A stretch of DNA of 39,395 bases from Planctomycetota bacterium (GTDB taxonomy: Bacteria; Planctomycetota; Phycisphaerae; SM23-33). A program made the translations under genes and the position numbers. Below, piece after piece: positions 8,395-17,396 of the stretch. The DNA is taken from NCBI GenBank assembly GCA_009908915.1, contig JAAAOJ010000070.1:1-39395 (forward strand), read 5' to 3'. Positions within the stretch are counted from its first letter, which is position 1. Each line of letters opens with the position of its first letter. The notes below the pieces were generated by a model that saw nothing but the letters and a program-made list of their open reading frames with translations, made no database searches and was not told where the DNA came from.

Positions 8395-8907
8395 TCATCC
8401 ATCGAGTTTCGGGTCGGTCGCCTCGGCCTCGTAGACGTCATCGTCATCTTCGTGGTCGACCGGAATGGCCTCGGGAATGTAGACCCCGTGGTCAGCCTCG
8501 GGCTGTTGCTTGATAATGTCCGCATGCATACTCGATGCCGGCCGGGGAAACTTGATCGCATCCTTCACCGGCTCACCGTCGGCGCCGCAGTTGGGGCAGC
8601 GCTTGTGCGACGCCTCGAAGACCTTGATGCTTTCGAACGTATTCTCGCACTCCGTGCATAGGAACCGCACGGCCGGGCCGTGGCGGCTGGTAATGGCCAG
8701 TGCCTTCTTCTGTGGGCCCGTCACGGCGGGCATGGCGACGTAACGCATGCCGGGGATGTTCTGCGGATGGCCCGTGCGCAGCCCTGCCGGCACACGGACG
8801 ATGGTTTTGCATCGCGGGCATTGGCCTTTGCCGCCGGCAAATTCCTGCGGTACACGGATGTAAAGCCCGCAACTGTGACAGTGCGATTCGATGATATCGG
8901 CGGACAT
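8395..8907 (-). CDS. Two-zinc-ribbon protein of unknown function
   Basis: A 170-residue soluble protein. It has two Cys4 zinc-ribbon candidates: CHSCG...CPRC at about residues 10-31 and CTEC...CPNC at about 83-106. The segment between them (HPQNIPGMRYVAMP) has no recognised motif, and the C-terminus is acidic (EDDDDVYEAE). The first ribbon, with CHSCGLYIRVPQEFAGGKGQCPRC, resembles the short ribbons at the N-termini of many planctomycete proteins that read like MJ0042-type or DUF-type fingers. The start at 8905-8907 is supported by AGGAAGAG a few bases upstream; an upstream in-frame ATG at 8955 lacks this. A nucleic-acid or protein-binding role is only a guess. Confidence 0.8.
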   Translation of the reverse strand: MSADIIESHCHSCGLYIRVPQEFAGGKGQCPRCKTIVRVPAGLRTGHPQNIPGMRYVAMPAVTGPQKKALAITSRHGPAVRFLCTECENTFESIKVFEASHKRCPNCGADGEPVKDAIKFPRPASSMHADIIKQQPEADHGVYIPEAIPVDHEDDDDVYEAEATDPKLDG

Positions 8908-9026
8908 TGCTCTTCCTGGTTCCTGCCTGTCCATGGTTGGAAGCATAAACAACACCAGTCGGCCAGCCGGGCCTCAACGGATCAGGCCTTTTCTGGTCCC
9001 TGGTTCCTCCAGCGCTATCCCACGAC

Positions 9027-9032
9027 ATTATA
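9027..9032 (-). promoter_or_regulatory. Candidate -10 element for the zinc-ribbon gene
   Basis: On the minus strand this reads TATAAT, about 120 bases upstream of the zinc-ribbon start. CTTGCA lies 16 bases further upstream as a weak -35. The remainder of the divergent gap 8908-9238 holds only the repeat at 9077-9123. Confidence 0.4.
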
Positions 9033-9076
9033 CTACGGTCTCGCTTTTTGCAAGGACTTGCACGGGCCCGTGGGCC

Positions 9077-9123
9077 GGTTGCGTTGTGGCATCGAAGCGT
9101 GTCGCGGGCTTCCAGCCCTCGCG
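9077..9123 (+). repeat. Intergenic palindromic repeat, family D, copy 1
   Basis: This 47-bp segment matches 39,053-39,099 closely. Within the last 27 bases only three positions differ. Its core is the inverted repeat GCGGGCT-tcc-AGCCC. It resembles REP-type extragenic palindromes and lies in the divergent gap upstream of the beta-propeller lipoprotein. Confidence 0.7.
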
Positions 9124-9238
9124 TGAGGAAGGCATCCTGCCTTCGTTTCTTCGCCACGTCACGCATGACGCGCCAACGTACCAGCATGCCTTGGCCCTAC
9201 AGCTTGTCGACGCCCCGGCCCGACTGCTAGGATGGTAC

Positions 9239-10561
9239 ATGAGGATGTCCATGCGCGCACGAATCCACGTTGTCGCACTGCCACTGGCCGGACTGGCACT
9301 GGCGGGACTGCTCGCCGCCTGCCGGGCTCAGCGCCCGCCGCCACCAGCCGACCAGACCGACGAGGCGGCCAACGCCGACGCCGCAACCCGGCCGCCGTTC
9401 GACCACAATCCAAACATGACCGGCCGGGCTCGCGAGAACTCGCCCGACCAGCCGCGGCTGCTGTGGCGGTTCAAGACGGGCGACTCCGTACGCTCGACGC
9501 CGGCCGTCCGCGACGGTATGGCCTACGTCGGCAGCTATGACGGCAAGGTCTACGCCGTCCGCCTCCGCGACGGCCGAAAACGATGGGCCACCCCGACCGG
9601 CGATGGCGTGGAGTCCTCGCCGCTGTTGCTGGAGGAGTTGCTCGTCGTCGGCAGCCGTGACGGCAAGGTCTACGCGCTCGACCTTCGCACGGGCCGGCCG
9701 CGATGGACGTTCGAGACGGGCGGGGTCGTGATGGCCTCGCCGAACCTTGTAACGCTCGACGACGGGGCGCGGCTGATCGTCGTCGGCAGCTACGACGGCA
9801 AGCTCTACGCGCTCGACGCCGCCAACGGCAAGCAGCGGTGGACCTGCGATACCGAACACTACCTCAGCGGAGCCGCCGCCGTCATGACCGTCGACGCCCA
9901 ACCACATGTAGTCTTCGGCGGCTGTGACGGCTATGTGCGTCTGGTCGACGCCGCCTCCGGCAAACTCGTCCGCAAGATCAGCCTCGAGAGCTACGTGCCC
10001 GGCACGGTCGTCGTCGACGACAACCGCCTCTACGCCGCAACGTTCAACAACGGCCTGTTCGCGCTCGACCTGCCCAAGCTGGAAACGGCCTGGCAGACCG
10101 ACTGGACGCGTAAACAGCCCGGCGAGACAACGCCCGCCCGCCGGCGCCCGCCCGCCCTATCCGGATCGACGGACCTTGATGCAGCACCGGCCGACGATCC
10201 CGACCCGCCGGAGCACGAGTGGATGCTCTCCTCCCCGGCCGTCGCGGATCAGACACTGGTCATCGGCACGCACAAGGGCCACGTCTATGGCATCGATGCC
10301 CGCACCGGTCGACGCCTCTGGACCCACCGGTCCGACGGGCCCGTCGACGGCTCGCCCGTGATCGTTTGCGAGCCGGACGGCTGCCGGGTGATCGTCGGCA
10401 GCGACGACGGGCGACTGTCCGTGCTGGACGTCGACAGCGGCAAGGTCGTCGGGAGGATTCGCATCGGTCAGTCCATCACCTCCACCCCGGCCGTCGTCGA
10501 CGGCGTGATCCTCATCGGCAGCGACGACGGATACCTCTACGCATTTGAGGCGCGGCCATGA
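9239..10561 (+). CDS. PQQ-type beta-propeller lipoprotein
   Basis: This 440-residue protein has a lipoprotein signal peptide (hydrophobic 11-27, lipobox LAAC with Cys28), a Pro/Ala/Asp-rich linker, and seven or so propeller blades. The blades carry repeated SYDGKVYA, SRDGKVYALD and SDDGYLYAFE motifs ending in Trp-containing strands (RWAT, RWTF, RLWTH). Such PQQ-like or BamB-like propellers usually act as periplasmic scaffolds; the catalytic residues of true quinoprotein dehydrogenases are not apparent. ATG 9239 follows AGGA by 6 bases; in-frame ATGs at 9245 and 9251 are alternatives. Its TGA overlaps the next ATG, so it opens a translationally coupled run with the glycosyltransferase and the ABC transporter genes. 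This hints at an envelope-assembly role. Confidence 0.85.
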   Translation: MRMSMRARIHVVALPLAGLALAGLLAACRAQRPPPPADQTDEAANADAATRPPFDHNPNMTGRARENSPDQPRLLWRFKTGDSVRSTPAVRDGMAYVGSYDGKVYAVRLRDGRKRWATPTGDGVESSPLLLEELLVVGSRDGKVYALDLRTGRPRWTFETGGVVMASPNLVTLDDGARLIVVGSYDGKLYALDAANGKQRWTCDTEHYLSGAAAVMTVDAQPHVVFGGCDGYVRLVDAASGKLVRKISLESYVPGTVVVDDNRLYAATFNNGLFALDLPKLETAWQTDWTRKQPGETTPARRRPPALSGSTDLDAAPADDPDPPEHEWMLSSPAVADQTLVIGTHKGHVYGIDARTGRRLWTHRSDGPVDGSPVIVCEPDGCRVIVGSDDGRLSVLDVDSGKVVGRIRIGQSITSTPAVVDGVILIGSDDGYLYAFEARP

Positions 10562-11847
10562 AGATCGTGCAGTTGACGCCCGGCGCGGGCGAGAACTTCT
10601 ACTGCGAGAACTGCCTGCGCGACGCCGCCGGTCTGCGTGCCCTGCGAGCCGCCGGGGTCGATGCGCTCGCCGTGCCGCTCTACCTGCCGCCGCCGGCTCA
10701 GCTCGCGCCCGACAGCGCCGACGAGCGGGTCTTCTTCGGCGGCATCAACGTCTACCTCCAGCAGACGCTCGCCGTCTTCCGCCACACGCCGCGATGGCTC
10801 GACCGCCTGCTGGACGCACACTGGCTGCTCCGCTGGGCCGGCCGAAAAACGTCGATGACCGACGCTCGCATCCTCGGCGAGACCACGCTGTCGATGCTCC
10901 GCGGCGCTCGCGGCCGACAGGTCAAGGAACTCGACCGCCTCGCCGGCCACCTCGCCAAGGAAAGGCCCGATGTGATCCTGCTATCCAACGCACTGCTGAT
11001 CGGGCTGGCCCGGCGGGTCATCGACGTTACCGGCGCCGCAGTGGTCTGCTGGCTGCAGGACGAGGAGGGCTTCCTCGATACACTGCCCGAGCCGTGGCGG
11101 ACCGACTGCTGGGCCGAACTGCGATCCCGGGCCGAAGACGCCGCGTTCATCGCCCCCAGCCACTGGTACGCCCGGCGGATGGCCGGGCGCCTCGGACTGC
11201 CCGTCGAGAGCATCGCCATCATCCGCCAGGGCGTCGACGTGCCCACCGAGGCTCCCGCTCCCGCCGACGGGCCGCCGACCGTCGGCTTCCTGTCCCAGCT
11301 CGCCGAGGTCAAAGGCCTCGACCTGCTCGTCGAAGCCGTCGCAGAACTCCGCAGCCGACACGGATTGGCCGACCTTCGCCTCGTCGCCGTCGGCGGACGC
11401 ACACAAGCCGACAAGCCGTTCCTCGAAACGCTCCGCCGCCACATCGCCAGGCTCGACCTGACCGAGGGCGTCACGCTCGCAACCGACTTTACCACCGACG
11501 CAAAGGCCGACATGCTCGCCCGCGCCGACGTGCTTGCCGTGCCGTGCCGTCGACCGGAAGCCTACGGCCTGCATCTGCTGGAAGCCATGGCGGCCGGCCG
11601 ACCCGTCGTCGCCCCCGACCACGGCGGGCAGGCCGAACTCGTCGCCGCAACGGGTGGCGGCCTGACCCACACGGCTGGCGGCGTCGACGACCTCGCCCGC
11701 GCCATCGCCGAGGTCCTCACCGACCCCGCCCGATGCGACGGACTCGCCGCAGCCGGCCGCGATGCCGTCGCCCGGCAGTTCAACCTCGACACCGCCGCGA
11801 ACCAGTTGCTGGCCGCCTGCCGGGCCGCCACCGGAGACGACACATGA
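10558..11847 (+). CDS. GT4-type glycosyltransferase
   Basis: A 429-residue GT-B fold glycosyltransferase. The N-terminal half opens with MKIVQLTPGAGENFYCENC, an unusual cysteine-containing glycine loop. The C-terminal Rossmann half contains VGFLSQLAEVKGLDLL (about 240), LRLVAVGG and the EAYGLHLLEAMAAGRPVVA segment. That segment holds the E-x7-E nucleotide-sugar-binding motif of retaining GT4 enzymes. Donor and acceptor sugars cannot be predicted. It overlaps its neighbours by ATGA on both sides, between the beta-propeller lipoprotein and the ABC ATPase. It may therefore make or modify a glycoconjugate exported or anchored by that system. Confidence 0.88.
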   Translation: MKIVQLTPGAGENFYCENCLRDAAGLRALRAAGVDALAVPLYLPPPAQLAPDSADERVFFGGINVYLQQTLAVFRHTPRWLDRLLDAHWLLRWAGRKTSMTDARILGETTLSMLRGARGRQVKELDRLAGHLAKERPDVILLSNALLIGLARRVIDVTGAAVVCWLQDEEGFLDTLPEPWRTDCWAELRSRAEDAAFIAPSHWYARRMAGRLGLPVESIAIIRQGVDVPTEAPAPADGPPTVGFLSQLAEVKGLDLLVEAVAELRSRHGLADLRLVAVGGRTQADKPFLETLRRHIARLDLTEGVTLATDFTTDAKADMLARADVLAVPCRRPEAYGLHLLEAMAAGRPVVAPDHGGQAELVAATGGGLTHTAGGVDDLARAIAEVLTDPARCDGLAAAGRDAVARQFNLDTAANQLLAACRAATGDDT

Positions 11848-12521
11848 ACGATACCGACAGCCTCGTGGAACTCCGGGACATCCGCCACCGCTACGAGGAC
11901 GGACCCCGCGTGCTCGACGGCCTGGACCTCACCGTCGCCGTCGGCGAGACGCTCGCCGTCGTCGGGCCCAGCGGCTGCGGCAAGAGCACGCTTCTAAACG
12001 TCATCGGCGCACTCGATGGACCCACCGGCGGGCAGGTGCGCATCGCCGGGCAAGACCCCACGGACATGGCCGAGTCCGCCCTGGCCCACCTGCGAGCGAA
12101 GATGATCGGCTTCGTCTTCCAGATCCACCACCTCCTGCCGCAATGCAGCGTGTGGGAGAACGTCCTGCTGCCCACCCTGCCCGGCGGGAACATGCAGGCC
12201 GCTGAGGACCGCGCCCGGCGGTTGCTCGAACGCGTCGGCCTGGCCGACAAGCACGCGGCCCGACCCGGGGAACTCTCCGGCGGGCAGCGGCAGCGCGTTG
12301 CCGTCGTCCGCGCGCTGGTCAACGGACCCAAGCTCCTGCTGGCCGACGAGCCGACCGGCTCGCTCGACGAACAGACCGCCGACGAACTGGCTGGCCTGCT
12401 CGTCGAACTCAACCGCGAGGAAGGCGTCACGCTGATCACCGTCACGCACTCGGCCCGGCTGGCCAACCACATGAACCGACAACTGCAGCTCCGCGACGGC
12501 ACGCTGCACGAAACGCCATGA
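11844..12521 (+). CDS. ABC transporter ATP-binding protein, LolD/MacB-like
   Basis: This 225-residue nucleotide-binding subunit has Walker A GPSGCGKST (41-49), Q-loop Gln93, the ABC signature LSGGQRQR (144-151), Walker B LLLADEP (164-170) and the H-loop His202. The pattern ADEPTGSLDEQTADEL is typical of the LolD/FtsE/MacB branch, which partners FtsX-type permeases in lipoprotein release or mechanotransmission rather than bulk transport. The start at ATG 11844 overlaps the previous stop, and the end overlaps the permease start. Lipoprotein trafficking is the family-based guess; LolC/E signature features were not established. Confidence 0.93.
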   Translation: MNDTDSLVELRDIRHRYEDGPRVLDGLDLTVAVGETLAVVGPSGCGKSTLLNVIGALDGPTGGQVRIAGQDPTDMAESALAHLRAKMIGFVFQIHHLLPQCSVWENVLLPTLPGGNMQAAEDRARRLLERVGLADKHAARPGELSGGQRQRVAVVRALVNGPKLLLADEPTGSLDEQTADELAGLLVELNREEGVTLITVTHSARLANHMNRQLQLRDGTLHETP

Positions 12522-15500
12522 CAACACCACGCACAACCACGCTCCTGCGACGCAACCTGCAACACAACTGGCGGGTCAACCTCGGCGTGCTGCTCGGCAC
12601 GGCCGTCGCCTGCGCGGTCCTCGTCGGCGCCCTGGCCGTCGGCGACAGTGTCCGCGGTACGCTGTCGAGCATCGCCCGGGCGCGGCTGGGCGAGATCGAC
12701 ATCGCCGTCCTGCCCGCCGACCGGCACGTCCGGGCCGCTCTGGCCGACGACCTCGCGCCATACCTCGACGGGCAGATCGTCGCGCCGGCAATGCTGCTTC
12801 GCGGCTCGGCCGTCACGCCGGATGAGACCCACCGCGCGAATCGCGCGGAGGTCCTTGGCGTCGACGAACGCTTCGGTCGCCTCTCGCCCACCCGCACCGG
12901 CCCGGCGCCCCGCCCCGGCGAGGTCGTTCTGAACCGGGCCCTGGCTGCCCGACTCAACGCCGCCGCCGGCGACGACGTCCTGCTGCTCGTGCCGCGGCCG
13001 TCCCTGCTGCCGCGAGAGGCCGTCCTCGCCCGCACGAGCGACACCACGCTCGTCCTCCGCCGACGCGTCAAGGCTGTCGTTGGGCCCGAACGCTTCGGCC
13101 GCTTCAGCCTCACCGCCGACCAGGCCTCGCCGCTGACGGCCTTCGTGAACCTCACCGAACTCGCCGACGACGCCGGGGAGTCCGGACGCGCCAACGCCAT
13201 CTTCATCGGCCACGCCGGCGGCGACCGAGACGCATCGAACGATCTTCTGCCCGCCGTCGCCGACGCACTTGGCAAGACGGTGACCGTCGGCGATCTCGAT
13301 CTGCAGGTCCGAAGGCTTGTCGGCGACCGCATCGAGCTTCGCACCGGCCGGGTGTTCCTCGCACCGCCTCTCGCCGGGGCTGCTCAAGAACAATCACCGC
13401 CACACGGTGGCGTGCTGACGTACCTCGTCAACGAGCTGGCCTCCGGCGAGCGGACGACGCCGTACTCGATGGTCAGCGCGCTGGAGACGGGCACGCTCTT
13501 TGCCAACATCATCCCCGATGAACTGGCCGACGACGAGATCGTTATCAACGACTGGCTCGCCGACGACCTCGACGCCGCCGTCGGCGATTCGCTCACGCTG
13601 ACGTACTTCGTCCTCGGCGAGGACGGCGACTTGACCGAGGCGTCGCGCACGTTCACCGTCACCGCGATCGTGCCCATGGACGGCCCGGCCGGCGACCCGA
13701 CATTCATGCCGGACTTGCCCGGCATCGCCGAGGAAGCGAACTGCCGCGACTGGGACGCCGGCATCCCCATCGATCTCGGCCGCATCCGCGACAAAGACGA
13801 AGCCTACTGGGACGCCCACCGCGGCACGCCGAAAGCGTTCGTCTCGCTCGCCGCGGGGCAGGCCATATGGGCTAGCCGCTTCGGGCAACTGACCGCCGTC
13901 CGCTACGCCGCGCCCTCGACGTCGCCGGACGCACTGGCCGCGGCGGTACTCGGCGCGATCGACCTGCCGCGCGTGGGGCTCACGGCGCGCGACGTGCGCA
14001 TGCGGGCGGGCCGGGCGGTCGAGCAGTCGCTCGATTTCGGCGGGCTGTTCCTGGGCCTGAGCGTGTTCCTGATCGCCGCGGCGGTGCTGCTGACGGCGTT
14101 GTTGTTCGTCTTCGGCGTCCAGCAGCGGGCGCAGCAGATCGGCACGCTACGGGCGATGGGCTGGACGCGTCGTCGCGTGACGCTGATGATGATGGGCGAG
14201 GGCGGACTGCTCGCGGCGGCCGGCTGCGTCATCGGCCTGCCGCTGGGCCTGGCGTACACGCAGGCGATAGTCGTGCTGCTGCGAAACGTCTGGGCCGGGG
14301 CGGTCGCGAGCTTCCCGGTGGAGTTTCACGTCACGGCGGCGACGGTCGGCATCGGCGTGCTGGCGAGCCTGGCCTCGGCGAAGCTGGCGATGTATCTGAC
14401 GTTGCGGCGGGCGATGGATCTCTCGCCGCGCGCGCTGCTGGCCGGCGCGTTCGGCCGGGTGGAGCCGGGCCGACGGCGACGCTGGCCGATCGTGGCGGCC
14501 GGGCTGTGCGCGGTTGGGGCGGCATGGCTTGTGACGTCGATGCGGACGGCGACGGGCATGGCGGCAGCGGGCGCGTTCTTCGCCGCCGGGGCGCTGCTGC
14601 TGTCGGCCGGCCTGCTGGCGACGGCACACTGGTTGTCGGGTCCCAGCCGTACAAACGGCGGCCGATCGACGTTGACGTTCTGGCGGCTGGTGCGGCGCGG
14701 GCCGGCCCGCCGCCCGGGCCGAAGCCTCACCTGCGTCGGACTGCTGGCCGCCGGCGTGTTCCTGACGGTCAGCATCCGGGCGTTTCACATCGACGCGACG
14801 GCCCGCGAGACCCAGCGAAGCGGGACGGGCGGCTTTGCCCTGTACGCCGAAAGCTCCCTGCCGATCTACCGCAACCTCAACGACCCGGCCGTCCGCCGAG
14901 ACCTTCGCCTGCCGCCGGAGGTCATGCGAGACGTCACCGTCGTGCCGATGCGCCTCCGCACCGGCGACGAAGCAAGCTGCCTGAACCTCAACCGCGCCCA
15001 GCGGCCACGCATCCTGGGCGTGGACGGCGACGACCTCGACCGCCACGTCGCCTTCGACGTCGCCTCTCAGCTCGACCTCTCGGCGAGCGGCTGGTCGATG
15101 CTGCGGCCCGAGGCGGACAGCCTCCACCGCCCGCGGCCCCGCGTACCGGCCATCGCCGACGAACCGACGCTGACCTGGGCGCTGGGCAAGACGCTCGGCG
15201 AAACCGTTACCATCATGGACGATCGCGGGCGATCAGCCGATCTGGTATTCGTGGCCGCCATCGCATCGAGCATCCTCCAGGGCAGCGTCATCATCGACAA
15301 GCAGGCCTTCGTGGACCTGTTTCCGGACGAAGCGGGCTGGCAGGTCTTCCTGATCGACGCCCCCCCGAAGCGGGCGCAGCAGGTGGCCGAGGTTCTCACG
15401 CGTCGTCTGGCCGATGCCGGCTTGTCGGTCACGCCGGCGGTCGAGCGGCTGGGGCAATTCGCCGAGGTCCAGAACACCTACCTGCGGATCTTCTCGGTGC

Positions 15501-15856
15501 TCGGCGGGCTGGGGCTGCTGCTGGGCAGCGGCGGGCTGGCCGTGGTGGTGCTGCGAAACGTTCTGGAGCGTCGCGGCGAGTTGGCGCTGTTGCGGGCGGT
15601 CGGATACACACGTGGCTCGCTGCGGCGGCTGATTGTCGGCGAGCACCTGCTGTTGGTAGCGGCGGGGCTGGTCATCGGCGGCGTGGCGGCAGGCGTGGCG
15701 ATCATGCCCTCCGGCGGCGGGGCGGCGATGCGGAGTTCGCTGCAAGCCCTGGCGATCCTGGCCGTCGCCGTGGCGATGGCGTCGGCGGGCTGGACGGCCC
15801 TTGCCACGCGATGGGCCACCCGGGGCCGGCTGCTGCCGGCCCTGCGCGACGAATAA
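12518..15856 (+). CDS. Large FtsX/MacB-type ABC transporter permease
   Basis: This 1,112-residue permease has an N-terminal membrane anchor (about 21-42), a long extracytoplasmic region (about 43-500), and a first FtsX domain with three to four helices (about 505-640) containing RAQQIGTLRAMGWTRRRV. A central helix pair (about 655-710) and a second extracytoplasmic region follow. A second FtsX domain (about 985-1110) contains RRGELALLRAVGYTRGSL. The duplicated FtsX architecture with big periplasmic domains is that of ABC3-type permeases, roughly two MacB-like permeases fused. It is encoded directly after its ATPase with ATGA overlap. These systems use ATP to move extracytoplasmic domains, often extracting lipoproteins or acting on envelope substrates. 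Confidence 0.9.
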   Translation: MTTPRTTTLLRRNLQHNWRVNLGVLLGTAVACAVLVGALAVGDSVRGTLSSIARARLGEIDIAVLPADRHVRAALADDLAPYLDGQIVAPAMLLRGSAVTPDETHRANRAEVLGVDERFGRLSPTRTGPAPRPGEVVLNRALAARLNAAAGDDVLLLVPRPSLLPREAVLARTSDTTLVLRRRVKAVVGPERFGRFSLTADQASPLTAFVNLTELADDAGESGRANAIFIGHAGGDRDASNDLLPAVADALGKTVTVGDLDLQVRRLVGDRIELRTGRVFLAPPLAGAAQEQSPPHGGVLTYLVNELASGERTTPYSMVSALETGTLFANIIPDELADDEIVINDWLADDLDAAVGDSLTLTYFVLGEDGDLTEASRTFTVTAIVPMDGPAGDPTFMPDLPGIAEEANCRDWDAGIPIDLGRIRDKDEAYWDAHRGTPKAFVSLAAGQAIWASRFGQLTAVRYAAPSTSPDALAAAVLGAIDLPRVGLTARDVRMRAGRAVEQSLDFGGLFLGLSVFLIAAAVLLTALLFVFGVQQRAQQIGTLRAMGWTRRRVTLMMMGEGGLLAAAGCVIGLPLGLAYTQAIVVLLRNVWAGAVASFPVEFHVTAATVGIGVLASLASAKLAMYLTLRRAMDLSPRALLAGAFGRVEPGRRRRWPIVAAGLCAVGAAWLVTSMRTATGMAAAGAFFAAGALLLSAGLLATAHWLSGPSRTNGGRSTLTFWRLVRRGPARRPGRSLTCVGLLAAGVFLTVSIRAFHIDATARETQRSGTGGFALYAESSLPIYRNLNDPAVRRDLRLPPEVMRDVTVVPMRLRTGDEASCLNLNRAQRPRILGVDGDDLDRHVAFDVASQLDLSASGWSMLRPEADSLHRPRPRVPAIADEPTLTWALGKTLGETVTIMDDRGRSADLVFVAAIASSILQGSVIIDKQAFVDLFPDEAGWQVFLIDAPPKRAQQVAEVLTRRLADAGLSVTPAVERLGQFAEVQNTYLRIFSVLGGLGLLLGSGGLAVVVLRNVLERRGELALLRAVGYTRGSLRRLIVGEHLLLVAAGLVIGGVAAGVAIMPSGGGAAMRSSLQALAILAVAVAMASAGWTALATRWATRGRLLPALRDE

Positions 15857-15896
15857 CATTTCCGAGCGACGCGATGATTCGGTACAACGGTGTCAC

Positions 15897-17396
15897 ATGA
15901 TGCATCCGAAGCTCATTACGCTGGGGATCCCCGCGGCGCTGGCGGTGCTGGCCGCGGCCGTGCTGGGCATCTGGGCGTTTCCCGTCGTACCGGGCGACGT
16001 GCAGGCCCGCTATCCCGCCTTCGTTCGCGACTGGTTCCACACCGACCTTCCGCAGGTCGGCATCCGCCTGCCGCAGCCGCAATCCGCCCAAGGCGTCGAC
16101 CGCGAAGCCGTCGACATCGGAGGGATATTTCAACGCTTCGACGCCGAGCCCGGCCCGGCCATCCCGGGCGAGTGGCCCGCCTTCCGCGGCCGCGACCGCG
16201 ACAACATCGACCGCAGCATGGTCCCGCTGATTCGCCGGTTCCCGCCCGAGGGCCCGACGGAACTGTGGCGTATCGACCTCGGCGAAGGCTACGCCGGCCC
16301 CGCCGTGCTCGACAGTCGCGTCTACGTCCTCGACTACGACCAGGACCGCAAGGCCGACATGCTGCGATGCTTCGACCTGGCGACCGGCAAGGAACTCTGG
16401 CGGCGCGGCTACGACATCTACATAAAGCGCCAGCACGGCATCAGCCGAACCGTGCCGGCCGTCAGCGATCGCTACGTGGTCACGCTCGGCCCGAAATGCC
16501 AGGTCATGTGCTGTCGCACCGCGCCCGGCAAGGACGGCGGCGAGGCGGGCGACCTGCTGTGGGGTATCGATCTGCCGGCCGAGTACGGCACGACCGTCCC
16601 GCCGTGGTACGCCGGCCAGTGTCCGCTGATCGAAGACGGCAAGGCGATTATTGCGCCGGCAGGCCCGACAACCCTGCTGATCGCCGTGGATTGCGAAACC
16701 GGCGAGGTCGTCTGGACGACGCCGAACCCCAAGCAGTGGACGATGACGCACTGCTCGATCCTGCCGATCTGGTTCCAGGGCCGGCGGATGCTCATCTACG
16801 TCGGCTCGGGCGGGGTCGCCGGCGTTGACGGCGAAACGGGCGAGCGACTGTGGACCTTCGCCGACTGGAGTGTGAAGATCGCCAACGTCCCCACGCCGAT
16901 CGACCTCGGCGACGGCCGGCTGCTGCTGACCGGCGGATACGGGGCCGGGGCGATGTTCATCCGCCTCGTCGAAGAAGACGGCGAGATCGTCGTCGAGCCC
17001 GGCAAGCGCCTGCCGCCGGCGACGCTCGGGGCGGAGCAGCAGTCACCGATTCTCTACGACGGATTCATCTACGCCGTGCTGCCGCGGGTGGGCGCGGTCA
17101 GCGAGCAGATGGCCTGCCTCGACACCAACGCCGCGACACTCTGGCGGTCCGGCCCGGCGGACAAGTTTGGTCTCTGCGCGTTCATGATCGCCGACGGGAT
17201 GATCCTCGCCCTCAACGAGGCCGGTGAGTTGCACCTCATCGAGGCCACGCCGGACGGCTACCGACTGCTGGACAAAGCGAAGGTTCTCGACGGTCACGAG
17301 CCGTGGGGTCCGATGGCCCTGGTCGACGGGCGACTGATCTGCCGCGAACTGGAGACGATGGTCTGCCTGGACCTGCGGGCGGAAGGAGGCGAATGA
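15897..17396 (+). CDS. Membrane-anchored PQQ-type beta-propeller protein
   Basis: A 499-residue protein. One N-terminal hydrophobic helix (about 7-28) anchors or exports it. A WPAFRGRDRDN motif near residue 98 is the typical entry of PQQ-like propellers, and blades follow with LWRIDLGEGYAGPAVLDSRV, GKELWRRGY, GEVVWTTP and GERLWTFADW. It probably lies outside the cytoplasmic membrane. Either of the tandem ATGs at 15897 and 15900 may start it. The gene follows the permease by 40 bases and overlaps the NHL-like gene (ATGA at 17393-17396), opening the Fe-S operon. Paired cysteines (MCC near residue 202) are notable. No catalytic quinoprotein signature was seen; a structural or redox-partner role is inferred. 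Confidence 0.85.
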   Translation: MMHPKLITLGIPAALAVLAAAVLGIWAFPVVPGDVQARYPAFVRDWFHTDLPQVGIRLPQPQSAQGVDREAVDIGGIFQRFDAEPGPAIPGEWPAFRGRDRDNIDRSMVPLIRRFPPEGPTELWRIDLGEGYAGPAVLDSRVYVLDYDQDRKADMLRCFDLATGKELWRRGYDIYIKRQHGISRTVPAVSDRYVVTLGPKCQVMCCRTAPGKDGGEAGDLLWGIDLPAEYGTTVPPWYAGQCPLIEDGKAIIAPAGPTTLLIAVDCETGEVVWTTPNPKQWTMTHCSILPIWFQGRRMLIYVGSGGVAGVDGETGERLWTFADWSVKIANVPTPIDLGDGRLLLTGGYGAGAMFIRLVEEDGEIVVEPGKRLPPATLGAEQQSPILYDGFIYAVLPRVGAVSEQMACLDTNAATLWRSGPADKFGLCAFMIADGMILALNEAGELHLIEATPDGYRLLDKAKVLDGHEPWGPMALVDGRLICRELETMVCLDLRAEGGE

